Shown here: positions 1 through 11,390 of the stretch, piece by piece | How the letters are laid out: the number at the start of each line of letters is the position of its first letter | How positions within the stretch are numbered: the stretch's first letter is position 1 | Origin: Nymphaea colorata | Taxonomy: Eukaryota > Streptophyta > Magnoliopsida > Nymphaeales > Nymphaeaceae | Assembly: GCF_008831285.2 (NCBI RefSeq) | Contig: NC_045140.1 | Span: forward strand, 661,528-725,527 | Reading direction: 5' to 3' | Length of the DNA: 64,000 nucleotides | Position numbers and translations under genes: made by a program | Notes under the pieces: model-generated | Told to the model about the DNA's origin: nothing | Databases searched by the model: none | Seen by the model: only the letters and a program-made list of their open reading frames with translations

Positions 1-1900
1 ATGCTGATGCAAATATAGACGAGCTGAACTGGGCATCTCAGAGGTTAAGATTTATCTCGACACCACATGTACCAAGCCTTAGGTTTACTTGCGGCAGAAG
101 ACAACAACAGTTGTACTGCTTGAGCTTCTCAAACTCAACAAGGATTCAAAATTTCCTTGAAGACACTCTTCATGCAAAGTCATCAGTTGCTCTGCCACCT
201 ACTCAAAAGCATGATAAATAATGACGAACATAAGAAACAGAAGTAGCACAAATCAAATTCGTTAATCAGATTGTGTAAAGGCCAATCAAAGATCATAGCT
301 GGCTTCTGCAAGGCCAATCACATATTGACTTTGTAGTAATCAAAGCTAGAATAGGAATTCAAATTTATATAAAACAACTCTTTAATCAGATTGTGTAACA
401 AAGCATATTGTACCATGCACACACAAATACAACAAATTTAAGCACACACAAATACAACAAATTTGAGCATTCTAGACTTATTTTCTTGACATGGTTATAC
501 AACGTAAATCTCAGGTTCAGTTCTGAGGATACAACATGTATGTACAAATGCACACACATATTAAAGTTCTGTCCAGAGTATGTTTATCAGTTTAACCAAC
601 ATTCTTCCCCATACTCATACTTGAGCTATTAATGATGATGATCATCCTTCATGGGGAAAAAAAGGATGAAACTATTCTAGAGACTATAAGTAAAACTCCT
701 TTCATGACAGCAATGATCATCGTTGAAATATGACAAATTTTTAGCTAAGATTTCATCATCAATGTAACTGAAAAAGATATTGTTGTCTGGTAAGCACAAG
801 CATATCCTTTTGACAACCAAATTCCAGCTAAATTTGAGCCTCTTCTAGATGTTGCCTTTATTAAGACTTGGAAAAGGTTCTGATTGGAAGCCCTCCATTA
901 ATGTCATGGTTAGAATTATAGTGTGTATTCTGACCTTATATACATGCATCATGTGAAAATTGAGATTCTGTAGCAGGAAGCAACCACACTTTTTTACTGA
1001 CTATGGTTTGTGTATCCAAATAAACAAGGGAACGCATTTATCCAAAAGCAAATAGAACGCTTCAGGACAAACACAAAAGCCTCTCTTGCTTGTGGCACAT
1101 AATGGAGTAACACTCTCATTGATTAATTGTGATAGTAAACTTTCAAACAAGGAGCTTGGGAAAGGAAAAATAAATCAGTACTTACAGTAAGTATTGAAGC
1201 TGGAGTATGCAACGGTTCTATATTGTTTAAAACAAGAGTTAGAAGGCTTACAGTATGCTGCATGATTAAAAGAATTGATGTTTCATATTGGTAGCAGATA
1301 GCTATAGAGACTTGTGGTTTTTAAGTGAGATAAACTTGTTAAAGGAATTAAGATGAACTTTTCAATGGAACATTTATAAACTCATTGATGGGATTGGTGC
1401 CAAATAAATACAAGGATTTAACACCTAACTGCACATTGAGCTAAAGTGAAAAATGAATTGATGCAAAACGCTGAATAGAAAAATGTAGAAGGACGGACAA
1501 TGTAGGTACATCAACTAATGCATGCACATGCTAGCAGTAGCAGAGCCACTTGTAGGCAGGTGAGGGCAGTTGCCCAAACCAGCCTATCAAAGTTTTTCTA
1601 TTTTTACATCGGTGCTTTCAAAAGTTTGCTGTTATATATATATATATGGATGGCCCTTGAGATATGAGCATGTCTTTATTAGTGCCGCTCATGCCAAATT
1701 TTCTGGCCCTGCCATGGCATGCTAGCAACTAAACATCTTTTTTTCTTTCCCATTTTCTTATGTAGGCCCAACTCACATGAAAGAAAAAAGAGATTTCCAT
1801 TAATGCACATTTTGATGGACATAAATTATCATTGGAACATCTTTCTGCGCTCATGCAAGTCCACTAGAGAGGCAAAAAGGAAGAGATAGGGAAGAAGTAG
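1..1900. other. AT-rich non-coding stretch, no gene modelled
   Basis: I see no convincing gene here apart from the small exon relic listed separately at 1186-1217. The - strand has a short open stretch ending at a TAA at 85-87, read from about 200 leftwards, with mixed hydrophilic content (begins AEQLMTLHEEC). It could be an exon of a gene running off the left edge, but a second frame over the same bases is equally open, so I do not call it. A short (TA)n lies near 1633-1648. Confidence 0.4.
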
Positions 1901-1973
1901 TGTGTACTTACAAAACAAGTGGACCCCAACGACCAAGGTTTTGCTTTATCCAAACCAAGAAGTCCTTCAAAAT
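1186..1973 (-). pseudogene. TVP38/TMEM64-type VTT membrane protein, exon fragments
   Basis: On the - strand, 1973-1912 is a well-bounded 62-nt exon: it follows a CTGCAG acceptor, is followed by a GTAAGT donor, and reads ILKDFLVWIKQNLGRWGPLV. This closely resembles the conserved N-terminal block of plant SNARE-associated/VTT-domain (DedA-like) proteins, membrane proteins of the endomembrane system or plastid (established family). About 700 bp further along the - strand, 1217-1186 ends in PASILT followed by GTAAGT. That resembles the next conserved block (TVLAVPASVLT), including the intron position I expect after VLT, but it seems to lack 2 nt and is out of frame. No later exons (GGGYLFG, LLLRLVPLLPF) were found to the left. 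I read this as a decayed or truncated copy. An unannotated alternative exon could rescue it, so relic status is an inference. Confidence 0.45.
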
Positions 1974-1999
1974 CTGCAGCATATGCTTTCGTATTTAGT

Positions 2000-3130
2000 T
2001 AGCCCAGCAGAAATAATATGAAGAACAGAAAGTGACAGCACAAACATATGAAATAAGAAAAAATCCTTCAAGAAAACTTTAAAAGAATCTTCCCTGCTTA
2101 AAAAACACTAAACTAACAGATCAACACAAAATTTACTCAAGGAAAAACTAACAAACAGAAAACAAAGCAGTTAAACACCACATGGTTCCCTGAGAAGAAG
2201 AAACATAGTACCCTAGTTAACCTTCAAACGTGGGTAAGATAATAGCCATGAAGCCCAGGTGATGGAATAAGCACCTACTGTTATTTGGCATATGAACTAT
2301 GAAAAACGCGAAACTACAATGAAGATACCAATCCACTGTAAAGAATTATCGTCCTGATCCCACTGAAAAAAGGAGAAAATATGGGAAAAGGAAATCTGCG
2401 TAAATTATTTAAATTGCCTTTAAGACCATAGGAAGCCATAGTTCACTTTACAAATGCCTCTAATTCATCTAAAGAGTTGCCAGGACAAGGATCAACAGCA
2501 AAATGGCCATGGAGAGAATGCTAAAAAGTAAAAACACTGTAGAGCAAAAAGCAAGTAAGAATTCTGCTGATATGTGGACATTGCAATTCCAATTCACCAT
2601 TTACATAGTCCATCAACATGATACAATATACAAGGCAATAATTCCTCTTCTTTCCCCACCCCATTCACGAAAAAGAAAGAAGCACTAATATCTAATTAAA
2701 TCGTCATAAAAATGGTAGCAATACTATACAAACGCATCACTATGCAGCGAACACTTGCTGAGAAAATGTAAATTAACTTTATACAAAACAAAATAGCCAA
2801 ATAGATCCAAATCAGATCTGGGTTCCAACGAAGCGAAAAAAAGTTAGACATCAGACCAAAAAATCATGGAAGGAGCCTCCATTCGCAAAAAAAGAGCGCT
2901 CCCACCTGTCATTCAACATTATTATACTCTACATCTATGAGCAAGTCTATGATAAGGGCATGAGTAAAAGCAGAATAAATGAGAAAAGGGTGCTTTAACG
3001 GTTAAATACACCCAGCCCAGCAAGAAGGAATGCTCCCACCTGATGAATGTGATCCAACAGACAACAAGCGCTCCAGCAAGAGATGATTCTTGCACGGAAG
3101 GTGAATGCAGCAGAAAAAAAACAAGAGGGC
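2000..3130. other. Non-coding stretch with a possible TVP38-like upstream exon
   Basis: No gene can be supported. On the - strand, about 2516-2448 has the form of an exon: it follows a pyrimidine-rich ACTTTTTAG acceptor and precedes a GTAAAG donor. One frame is hydrophobic (LLLILVLAT), as expected for the first membrane segment of the VTT protein whose next exon lies at 1973-1912. That frame closes with a stop before the donor, which again points to a dead copy. The rest is AT-rich and lacks coding character. Confidence 0.25.
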
Positions 3131-3137
3131 AGGCGAA

Positions 3138-3232
3138 GTGCTCCTCTTCGGTGCCCTAAAAAACAGAGGGCAATAGAGAGCGATGTGCTCCTCTTTGGTG
3201 ACCTAAAAATACAGAGGGCAAAATGCGAGCGG
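3138..3232. repeat. Imperfect tandem pair, unit about 46 bp
   Basis: Two adjacent copies share GTGCTCCTCT(T)CGGTG and CAGAGGGCA blocks (first near 3138-3184, second near 3185-3232). They cause the open frames seen on both strands here. No protein similarity is recognised. Confidence 0.5.
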
Positions 3233-3454
3233 TGTGCCCTGCGATGTTCCCTTCTAGCGACAACCGGTAAGAGCAAGACGACAGTACCTTTTGTCGAGTC
3301 CCTAGTTGGATGATCACTGGAAGAAATGAGCGAGGAGCAGAGGATAGCGGTGTGACGCCGACAATAGGGCAAGTGCTTGGCTTGGTGTGGCTATAGCCAG
3401 GGCCCATCAAATGAGGGTTTAGAGTCTTTAGAAATAGATAGAGCAACCAAGAAA

Positions 3455-3760
3455 GAGAGAGAGACAGAGACAGAGAGAGAGAGAGAGGGAGAGATGGACG
3501 GCAGAGCCACACCTAGAACTGGTCGAAAGAGGAGAAGGACGGCGCAGAAGCAGGTTGACGCCAGAGAAATGGGACACCGCCGGAGCAAGATGTGAGGCCT
3601 TTGAGTTGGATGTCACTGGAAAAGCGGAGAGCACATGCAGGGCGGCAGGAGCACATAACACAGGCAGAGAAGAGAAGGAGAAGTCAGAGAGAGGGAGAGT
3701 CGGAGTCGAAGAAAGGGAGAACGAAAAGAAACCCTAAACTTCTTTCCCGCCTAAGAAGTG
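3455..3760. other. GA-rich leader-like region, possible promoter/5' end of a leftward gene
   Basis: A (GA)n tract at about 3462-3492 sits in purine-rich sequence. Read on the - strand it is a CT-rich stretch, like plant 5' untranslated regions, lying 1.2 kb upstream of the leftward TVP38-like fragments. It may be the old promoter/leader of that gene. No TATA box or start codon is decisive. Confidence 0.2.
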
Positions 3761-3799
3761 AGAAGAAGTGAGTCTGAACCGGTTTTTTCAAAACCAGTT

Positions 3800-3965
3800 C
3801 ATTAACTAATCGAGCCGAGTCGAGCTTTAACTAGTTCACTCAAGTGAACTCGAACTCGGCTCGATTAACTAATCGAGCTCGACTCGTCAACTCGAGCTCG
3901 ACTCGTTTAACTTACGAGTCGAGCTTAAACGAGTTGAGCTCGAGTAGCTCGACTCGTTGTGCACC
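3800..3965. mobile_element. Transposon-end remnant with ACTCGAGCTCGACTCG subrepeats
   Basis: The segment is built of short inverted and direct repeats of CTCGAGCTCGACTCG and GAGCCGAGTCGAGC type, interrupted by TTAACTAATCGAGC, and ends in GTTGTGCACCCCTAT. Arrays of this kind are common at the subterminal ends of plant DNA transposons of hAT/MULE type (general knowledge; exact family not assigned). The partner end was not found, so this is a fragment. Confidence 0.45.
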
Positions 3966-4600
3966 CCTATCTGTGGGTCCCAACTACAGGCGGCAGTCTT
4001 GTTCCAGCAAGCTACGTGGAGGCACTCCTCAGTCGGCCTTCTTGTACCGTAGCTGCGATACCCGGAGATAAGGTTTTCTCCCTGTGGTCTTCTCTCGTGA
4101 GCACCAAGCTAGCCTTTGCTGGTATACACTCTATTCCCCTTTGTAGCTCACGGGTGGTTGTTTTAGGTCCCTGTTAGTTTGCTTTTGTTCTTGCTTTAGC
4201 CCAGCTTCGGCCTTAGTCCCTGTTCGTGGTACCTCGGAAGCGCACACGTGAAAGACACGACCACAGGGGGCATGACCTTTCTATTTGGGAATCGGGCGTG
4301 GTTTGGACGTTAGATTGTGGTTTGTCGTGGTTTGTTGAGTGAGTTGCGAGTGTTTCATTGTATTGCTCACGTTTGTACTTGCCTCACAACCCCATAGTTC
4401 AATTGTAGTAGGATTGACTTAGATAGGTTTTGGGATACCCTACTTGTACTCCAGTCCTATTGAGTTTGCGTCGGGGTCCTGTCCGGCCGGGTAGACCATT
4501 TGTATTTAATTTGTTTAGGATTTTTGGGTTTTTAGATTTCCTCAAGAAGGTCTTGGGAACTATGATTCACAATTGGTTCGCGCTTTCTAGCCGCAACCGG
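3966..4600. other. Unassigned moderately GC-rich sequence upstream of bL28m copy A
   Basis: This is higher-complexity sequence with no convincing frame. It precedes the block shared by pseudocopies A and B and could be a decayed retroelement or old promoter sequence. Confidence 0.3.
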
Positions 4601-4611
4601 TGTGGTCCTAA

Positions 4612-5215
4612 CAGAGTCGGACCAGGAACCGTATCCATTGAATTGCTCCACCTCAGACTTTTGGAAGCGAACCTTCTGGGTGCGGACTGCGGTTCCTACT
4701 GACGCAGACGCCCACCGGGAAGCACTGACCAGAACAAAACGGTTTCCCGCTGACAGCCGTAGGGACCTTCTGCGCGCAGAGCTGACGGTGAGTGCCTGGA
4801 AGCAGGCAGAGGCATTCACAGGTTTTGGTCTTCGTCCACTTCCAATTTCTTCGCAGGAAAAAAGTGTGGGAAGAGGGAAAGAGAGAAAGAGAGAGATGGC
4901 GTTTAGATCGAGGGAGTTGTTCAACAAGCTCATCAGGAAGGTGGGTAGGTATAATTTGGCACCGGGCATGGAGTAGTCGCCCAAGAACTGCCTACTGGAC
5001 AATAAATGCGTGATGGGTAGAGCCAAGAGGGGCCTCCACACTGGCCGTCACATCCAATTCGGCAACCAAGTCAGCGAAAATGGTGGAAATAAGTAATATT
5101 CATTTCTCGTTTCGTTTCGTTTTCCCCTTATGTTGTAAGAGTTTTGTGCTTCTGGATAGAAGTCTACGACAGGTCGCAATCTCGATTTTTGTCTCTTTTG
5201 TTCTATGCGTTTTAG
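4612..5215 (+). pseudogene. bL28m first-exon duplicate, copy A (dead)
   Basis: This is a near copy of the upstream region, first exon and start of intron 1 of the intact bL28m gene at 9588. The start codon is at 4896-4898 and the first residues MAFRSRELFNKLIRKVG are kept. A TAG at 4974-4976 then replaces a Glu codon of the intact gene, ending the frame after 26 residues. Homology resumes beyond the stop (GRAKRGL, HIQFGNQVSE), passes the exon donor AA|GTAATA and continues into the intron (to about CTCGATTTTTGTC). No second exon follows. It is a 5'-truncated duplication, not a processed copy, because intron sequence is included. Confidence 0.8.
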
Positions 5216-5960
5216 TATTTGTTTTCCCTTTTGTAATTGTTACATAGAGAAAGTCTAGGTTCGCATTGGTTCTGTTTCCCCTCTGATAACTGATTCTTGC
5301 TAATTCTTGTTCACCCTTTTTTTCACTGAGTGGAAGGGGTTGGTCTTCGGGTGGAGATTTTTAGGGTTTAAGTTAACTGAGATGGCATGAGATTTGGAGT
5401 AAGATTGTGGTGTTTCAAACTCGGCATATGAGTTACTGTGTAATTACGCGGTTGGTTTACAAAAAACAATGAGAGTTGTTATAGGATGTATTCTAGGTTT
5501 TGAGAATACTAAGTGTTAAGACAAACCATACATTTCTGCGTGTTGGGCATACGTTGATGTGTTGGTAACTTAGGAAATAACTTGGTGGTGCTTGTGGTTC
5601 ATGTTCTTTTGCATATGTCTTGATTGATTTCTTCACCTTTCATTTTAATAGCAGAATGTATCTTTATGGCTTCTGGATTTGCTGATGAGTATAAGAAGTT
5701 GGTTATGTGGGTGATGGTCGAGTTACAGTTAATATGTTTTATTTCAAGAAAGTGCAAATAACACATTCAGTTAATATCTGATACTGTCTTCTGGTTGCAC
5801 TTCAGGACTTCAGGTTTTTGTTTTTGCTTCTATTGCGATTGTCAAGTCTAGTATATGCATGACTTTGATGACTTACAATTTTAGTAACTGGCTCTTCTTC
5901 TTGCAATGTCGAAGAACTGCAATTCTTATAGTTCTAGATATGGATATGAACATGTTTCAG
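5216..5960. other. AT-rich non-coding spacer
   Basis: No gene, tandem repeat or RNA gene is recognised between bL28m copy A and the following 0.43-kb tandem duplication. Confidence 0.4.
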
Positions 5961-5964
5961 ATAT

Positions 5965-6660
5965 AGTTAGCTGATTGCATTTTCCAAGCAGAGCTCAGGT
6001 GGGGGAGCAGAAAAGTTAATATATCCGAAAACTATTGGAAGGAGAATTGGTGGGCTGAGGATAATGGGGTTGCCAACATTGATTGGGAAAGGCCCGCCCT
6101 TGAAGTCAGGTAAATGACAAAGCAAGAGTTGATTGTAATGGTGCGGTTGAAACGGCCAGAGCACCCTGTGACGACAATTTTTGGTACACTAATGTGAATG
6201 TTGGTTTTGTTGTGAAGAGACAATGATTTCTGAAGAAGGGAAAAAAAGATTGAAGGTTGATCAATGTTGTAAAGCATAAACTGTCCATGAAGTCAATATG
6301 ACTTAGACTGATAATTAATTAGATACATAACATGACATATAGTAATGTACAAAACATGAAGTTAAGTTTTGGAGTTTTACTCCAATAGTTTTGTTAGCTG
6401 ATCACAGTTTCAAAGCATAGTACAGGTGGAGGAGCAGAAAAGCAAACATATCTGAAAACTACTGGGAGGAGAATTCGTAGGCTTGCCACCATTGATGGGA
6501 AAGGCCAGTGAGCCCTTAATATCAGGTAAATGACAAAGCAAGAATTGGTTGTAATGGTGAAGTTGAAATGGCCAGAGTTTTGTGTGATGGCTATTTTTAG
6601 CACACTAGTGTGAATGTTAACCTTGTTGTGAAGAGACGATGATGGTAAAAGATGCGGAAT
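5965..6660. repeat. Diverged tandem duplication, period about 430 bp
   Basis: Two copies (about 5965-6290 and 6395-6660) share in order GGAGCAGAAAAG, GGAGGAGAATT, GGTAAATGACAAAGCAAGA, TTGTAATGGTG, TTGAAA.GGCCAGAG and TTGTTGTGAAGAGAC. Small indels and many substitutions separate them. Neither copy has a convincing coding frame. They sit between the two dead bL28m exon copies, consistent with repeated local unequal exchange. Confidence 0.7.
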
Positions 6661-7189
6661 AAAAGACAGAAATTTGATCGATGTTGTGAAGTGCGTAAGG
6701 TAACCATGTAACCAGTAAGGCTCAGGCTGACATTATATTGCACAAGGTAGTGCTAGAAAACATGAATTCATTTTTTTAAAATATTAAAAACATGAAAACA
6801 TTCAAAAAAAGTCCAACAAATCTTGGCTAGCCCTGAGTCATAGGGAGTTGGACCGTGAAAGAACTCTGTCGAAAACATAAAAGTTTGAAATAGAATTCCA
6901 ACTACAAAAGAACTCTGTCCAATTTCAAATGGTGGGCATTATATTTAGATGGATGAAGAGTTTTCAGTTAAACCCAATAAAATAGTCAAATTCAAGTCGA
7001 GCTAGAAAATTTTGATTTAAAGGCACTAGTTATAAAATTTAAAATTTTTAAGTAGTACTTATATTAATGAGAAAAACTGCAATGAAATTCTAGTATTGAA
7101 ATAAATACTTTTTTTCCCTTGTGTGGACAACTGTCCGGCCTCCGTCCCTGGTCAGACCCATATAGGATCTGGGGTATACCCTCGTTCTA
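6661..7189. other. AT-rich non-coding spacer
   Basis: Nothing recognisable. A poly-T/A-rich run near 6770-6800 and general AT richness suggest old intergenic DNA. Confidence 0.35.
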
Positions 7190-7775
7190 GTTCTAGTCGG
7201 ACTAGGAACCATATCCATTGAATTGCTCCACCTCACACTTCTCAGGCGAACCTTCTGGGTGCGGACTACAGTTCCTACTTCCTACAAACGCGGACACCAA
7301 CCGGGAAGCACTGGCCAAAACAAAACGGTTCCCCGCTGACAGTCGTAGGGACCTTCTGCGCGCAGAGCTGAGGGTCAATGCCTAGAAGCAAGCGGAGGCA
7401 TTCACAGGTTTTGGTCTTCGTTCACTTCCAACTTCTTCGAAGGAAAAGAGAGTGGGAAGAGGGAAAGAGAGAAAGAGAGAGATGGCGTTTAGATCGAGAG
7501 AGTTGTTCAAGAAGCTCATCAGGAAGGTGGGTCAGGATATTCTGGCATTGAGCGTCGAGGAGTCACTCAAGAAGTGCCTACCGGACGAGAAATGCATGAT
7601 GGGTAGAGCCAAGAGGGGCCTCTACGCTGGCCTCCACATCCAATTCGGCAACCAAGTCAGCGAAGATGGTGGAAATAAGTCATACCCACTTCTAGTTTCG
7701 TTTCATTTTCCCCTTATGTTGTAAGAGTTTTGTGCTTATGGATAGAAGTCTACGACAGGTCGCAATCTCGATTTT
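7190..7775 (+). pseudogene. bL28m first-exon duplicate, copy B
   Basis: This is a second copy of the bL28m 5' half. ATG is at 7482-7484. The exon-1 frame is intact through HIQFGNQVSEDGGNK but carries substitutions (for example Q for R at position 18 and L for R at position 51). The donor has changed from GTAATA to GTCATA, so the frame reads on and stops at 7722-7724. No exon 2 lies between here and the true gene. About 150 bp upstream of the shared leader are also common to copy A but absent from the intact gene. It could make a short L28-like peptide if transcribed, but a working ribosomal protein is unlikely. Confidence 0.75.
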
Positions 7776-9430
7776 GTTTCCCTTTATCATTAATTTTGAT
7801 TGATCTTGTCGGGATTCTTTTCTTGAATTTCTCTAGAACGGTTGCCTTTCAACCTTATCGTTAACACTATAATCTTGGCAATGATAAACATGGGAAGCTA
7901 AATCTGATTTTTGTGGAAAGATTTTCTTTTCCCTTTATCATTAATTTTGATTGATCTTGCTGTGGTTCTTTTATTTCAACAATAAAATACTTGGACCCAA
8001 GCAACTAAAATAACCACTAAGCTCAAAACCGACGCAGTGTCCAGAATGCCAATGCCCGTCCATCACAAGCCTGAGGATGTCAATCTAGCAGCCACAAATT
8101 CTCAAGAACTACCTGTAGAGATAGAAGGAATGGTCAGAATTCCTCTGAGTATGAAAAAATCCAGCCATGAATGGAACATGACTCAACAAAGTAATATTTA
8201 CTCTCGTCAAACAAATATGTATGAGACTTTATGGTCAACAACCGTAAGTCATCAAATCTGAACACATATTAGAGTTACGTCTTATTATAAAAAACAAGGT
8301 GTACACAACCTCCAAATATTCGTAGATATGGTCAGTGTGCCGAGCAACAACAGAAAACCCCATGGACACAACTCACATGCATAACAAAACATATCTTTAC
8401 CGGGCGATCCAACCAATCGAGGGTAACCTACAGTGAAGCCTCCTGAGATATCCCATATCGCCGCTGCAATAGCAGGGTCCAACCACTGGTGTTACCCAAA
8501 GTGGTAGATCGGCCCCTCTAGGCACTCGGGTTGAGGGACCAGGAGACGCCTCGCTCTTCAACAAAAACAGAACACATTCCCAGGCCCTTGTGCCGCCCAA
8601 TACCCTGTGGACCCTCCAGTGTAGACAGAGGAGTGTGCGATGACAGTGAGCTCACGCGCATCACTACCTCCTGGGACGAAATCAAACACTAGGCTAAAAC
8701 ACAAGCTCGTACTCGCATATAACAATGCATTCACCGTCTACGTTTCACCTACGAAATTCGAATGTGAGGGTTTATCATCACTAGACATAGTCTATCACCT
8801 CTCACAGAAACCACCCTCAGGCTGGTTTCCCAGACAAAAGAAATAAACCGTTTTCTAACTTAATTTAATGGCAACAAAGCAAAGTCGAATAGACATGCAT
8901 CAATACAATACCAAAGTATATCACGTCCAAAAATCTTAAATAATAATATTATTATCATCATATAGAAACAAGAGATTTCAGAACCCATTATTTTGAAATT
9001 AAAAAAAAAAACTAAGGGTACCACTGAACTATAATGCAAAACATTACGTTTTTCAATCGAAATTGCAAACAAGTATAAGAAAACCCCCTTTTTGACAATT
9101 TGAGAAATTGAGGAGGTACTATTCGCAATTTGGTATGAAATCTCCGGTTTTTATTGAAAATAACTTTCGCAAGCTTCTTTCTGAAAAAGTTTTTAGCAAA
9201 AACGTTGCGGCATAGATTTTAAAAAATTATAACAGCTAATCCGAGAAATTTGCTAATAATATGGACCACCGATCTTTCTTCATTTCTCGCCCGCGTTTTC
9301 TCTCTCCTTGCGCGAGAGCTCCTCCCCCTTCTTCTTGTTCGTCTGGCTGTGGCTTCCCGATCTACTGACGCCCTCCGCCGCCGCCACCGTGCCTTCTCTG
9401 CTCTCGGTTTGCAGCACTACGCCTGTGACG
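7776..9430. other. Spacer, probably TE-derived, with the bL28m promoter at its right end
   Basis: About 8280-8860 is a more GC-rich, high-complexity block without a real frame, reminiscent of retrotransposon LTR/leader debris (inference). About 8870-9240 is AT-rich. The last 200 bp (from 9250, CT/GC-rich) lead into the bL28m leader and probably contain its promoter. This promoter-proximal sequence is not shared with copies A and B. Confidence 0.3.
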
Positions 9431-9587
9431 AAGGTTACACCACCCGAGCCGTAGGGACCTTCTGCGCGCAGAGCTGAGGGTGAGTGCCTGGAAGCAGGCT
9501 GAGGCATTCATAGGTTTTGGTCTTCGTTCACTTCCAACTTCTTCAAAGGAAAAGAGAGTGGGAAGAGGGAAAGAGAGGAAGAGAGAG

Positions 9588-10662
9588 ATGGCGTTTAGAT
9601 CGAGGGAGTTGTTCAACAAGCTCATCAGGAAGGTGGGTCGGGATAATTTGGCGCCGGGCGTCGAGGAGTCGCTCAAGAAGTGCCTACCGGACAAGAAATG
9701 CGTGATGGGTAGAGCCAAGAGGGGCCTCTACGCTGGCCGCCACATCCAATTCGGTAACCAAGTCAGCGAAGATGGTGGAAATAAGTAATACCCACTTTTA
9801 GTTTCGTTTCTTTTTCCCCTTATGTTGTAAGAGTTTTGTGCTTGTGGATAGAAGTCTACGACAGGTCGCAATCTCGATTTCTGTCTCTTTTGTACCTAAA
9901 TTTTTTAGAATGTGATGCTCAAGCACCCCCATCCGGCACCTATGTGACATAGTTTGAAATCATGTCATGTGAGCCACAATGTTCTGTGTTTTGTGTAGAT
10001 CCTAAAAAGAAAACATTTTATTCATTTTTTTATCCCTCATCAGTATATTGGTAGAAATGTCCATATAAAGTTAACCTTCACATTAGTTGTGGCCCTAAAA
10101 TATCTTGTTTTTATTAATTGAAGACAAACATAATCTAGTCATGGTCATTATTTCAAAATTGAAAAATGTTATTATCATGTGTAGGTAGTATTTAGGTTCT
10201 TGTAATGGTGAATATTGCTTCTCTGCTTTGCTTCATTACAGGACAAGGCGAACCTGGAAACCAAATGTGCAAGAGAAACGGCTTTTCAGTTACATCCATG
10301 ACCGTCATATTCGTGTCAAGGTCACAACACATGCGCTTCGCTGCATTGACAAGGCTGGTGGCATTGATGAGTATTTACTGAATATACCTTACAAAAAGCT
10401 TGACAACGAGATGGCTTTGTTCTGGAAGGCTAGGATAGAAAAGATGTATGAAGAATTGGGAGCAATGGAAGTTGGTTTTTTCTCGCCTGAAGAGGAACAG
10501 AAACTGGAAGAAGGCTTTGAACAACTAAAAATTGCAAAAAGAGAGGCAAGAAGAGAAGCTCGGAGGTTGGCGAGCCAAGGGACAAAGAAGGGGACTTTAA
10601 TTGAGGAAGGACAGAAAGACCGAACCATTAGTGATGGTGAAACTCATCCAGCTCAGCAATAG
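9588..10662 (+). CDS. Mitochondrial large-subunit ribosomal protein bL28m (plant L28 family)
   Basis: Two exons, 9588-9784 and 10242-10662, join as AAT AA|gtaata ... cattacag|G ACA (a split Lys codon) and give 205 residues. The product is a structural protein of the mitochondrial 50S-like ribosomal subunit. The L28 core starts at GRAKRGLYAGRHIQFGNQ (from residue 41), passes TRRTWKPNVQ (67-76) and continues to RVKVTTHALRCIDKAGG. The C-terminal tail is plant-mitochondrial in style, highly charged and probably helical (EEEQKLEEGFEQ, KREARREARRLA). Its length fits plant mitochondrial L28 (about 210 aa). The ATG follows a purine-rich GAGAGAGAG leader and is the start shared with both pseudocopies; the upstream frame is open but has no better Met. 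The intron is 457 bp. Confidence 0.88.
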
Positions 10663-11390
10663 TCAGCTTCATGATTTTTGTCAAAGCTGCTATGGGTTCT
10701 TGAGGTACATTTTTGAACCTTGAAGATGTTCTGTGCTTGAAAATTTTTCAGGGAGAGTTCTTTCTACAATTGATGTGATGATGCCTTAGGAGATGTTCAG
10801 GATAAGAGGAAATGCTCCCTGCACAATTGAGCAGCTTTTAGATAATCCTGATTCTAAATGGACTTTTTCATATTTTCTTGAGTTAACTTATAAATTAGCT
10901 CAATTCCAGGAACATGCCATTGTAACTTTGCCAAATCGCAAGACCTGATGGGTGTGTGTCTTTAAATGAATGAAGATTTTATGGCTTTTACAGTTGTGAT
11001 GTAAATACTTGCTACATGCGTCAAATATCTACCCTGCTTATCCATGTAAACATTGATAATTTTTAAACATGGACCGTGAAGTATTTCACATGCACGGGGT
11101 GTTCTGAGAGGCAGGCACATCAAAGACACGAGGTGGTTGTTTGAAAGACTTCAAGTTCTTGCCTGTGCATATCCAGTTTATCCGTGAACAGATGTTTCCT
11201 GTTCCTTGGGTTAATTCCTGAAACTGTTGTTTCTTGCTGCTCTTGACTGCTTAATTTTCGTAAGGTCTAGGATGAAGGTTGTCATCTGAAAAATAGGAAA
11301 AAAAGAATAAAAGATAAGAAAAGAGTTCGTGGAAGGAGACGGCTAACCAAGGATTAAATGGAGGGTGTAATCCTTCATCCCACTCACAAT
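10663..11390. other. 3' flank of bL28m
   Basis: This is AT-rich 3' untranslated/intergenic sequence, with several AATGAA/AATAAA-like signals possible near 10965-11060. No further gene is seen before the CLASSY-like relic. Confidence 0.4.

Noticed and set aside
3156..3661. Overlapping - strand frames rich in Ser/Leu
   Set aside because: They are translations of the (GA)n/(CT)n tract and the 46-bp repeat.
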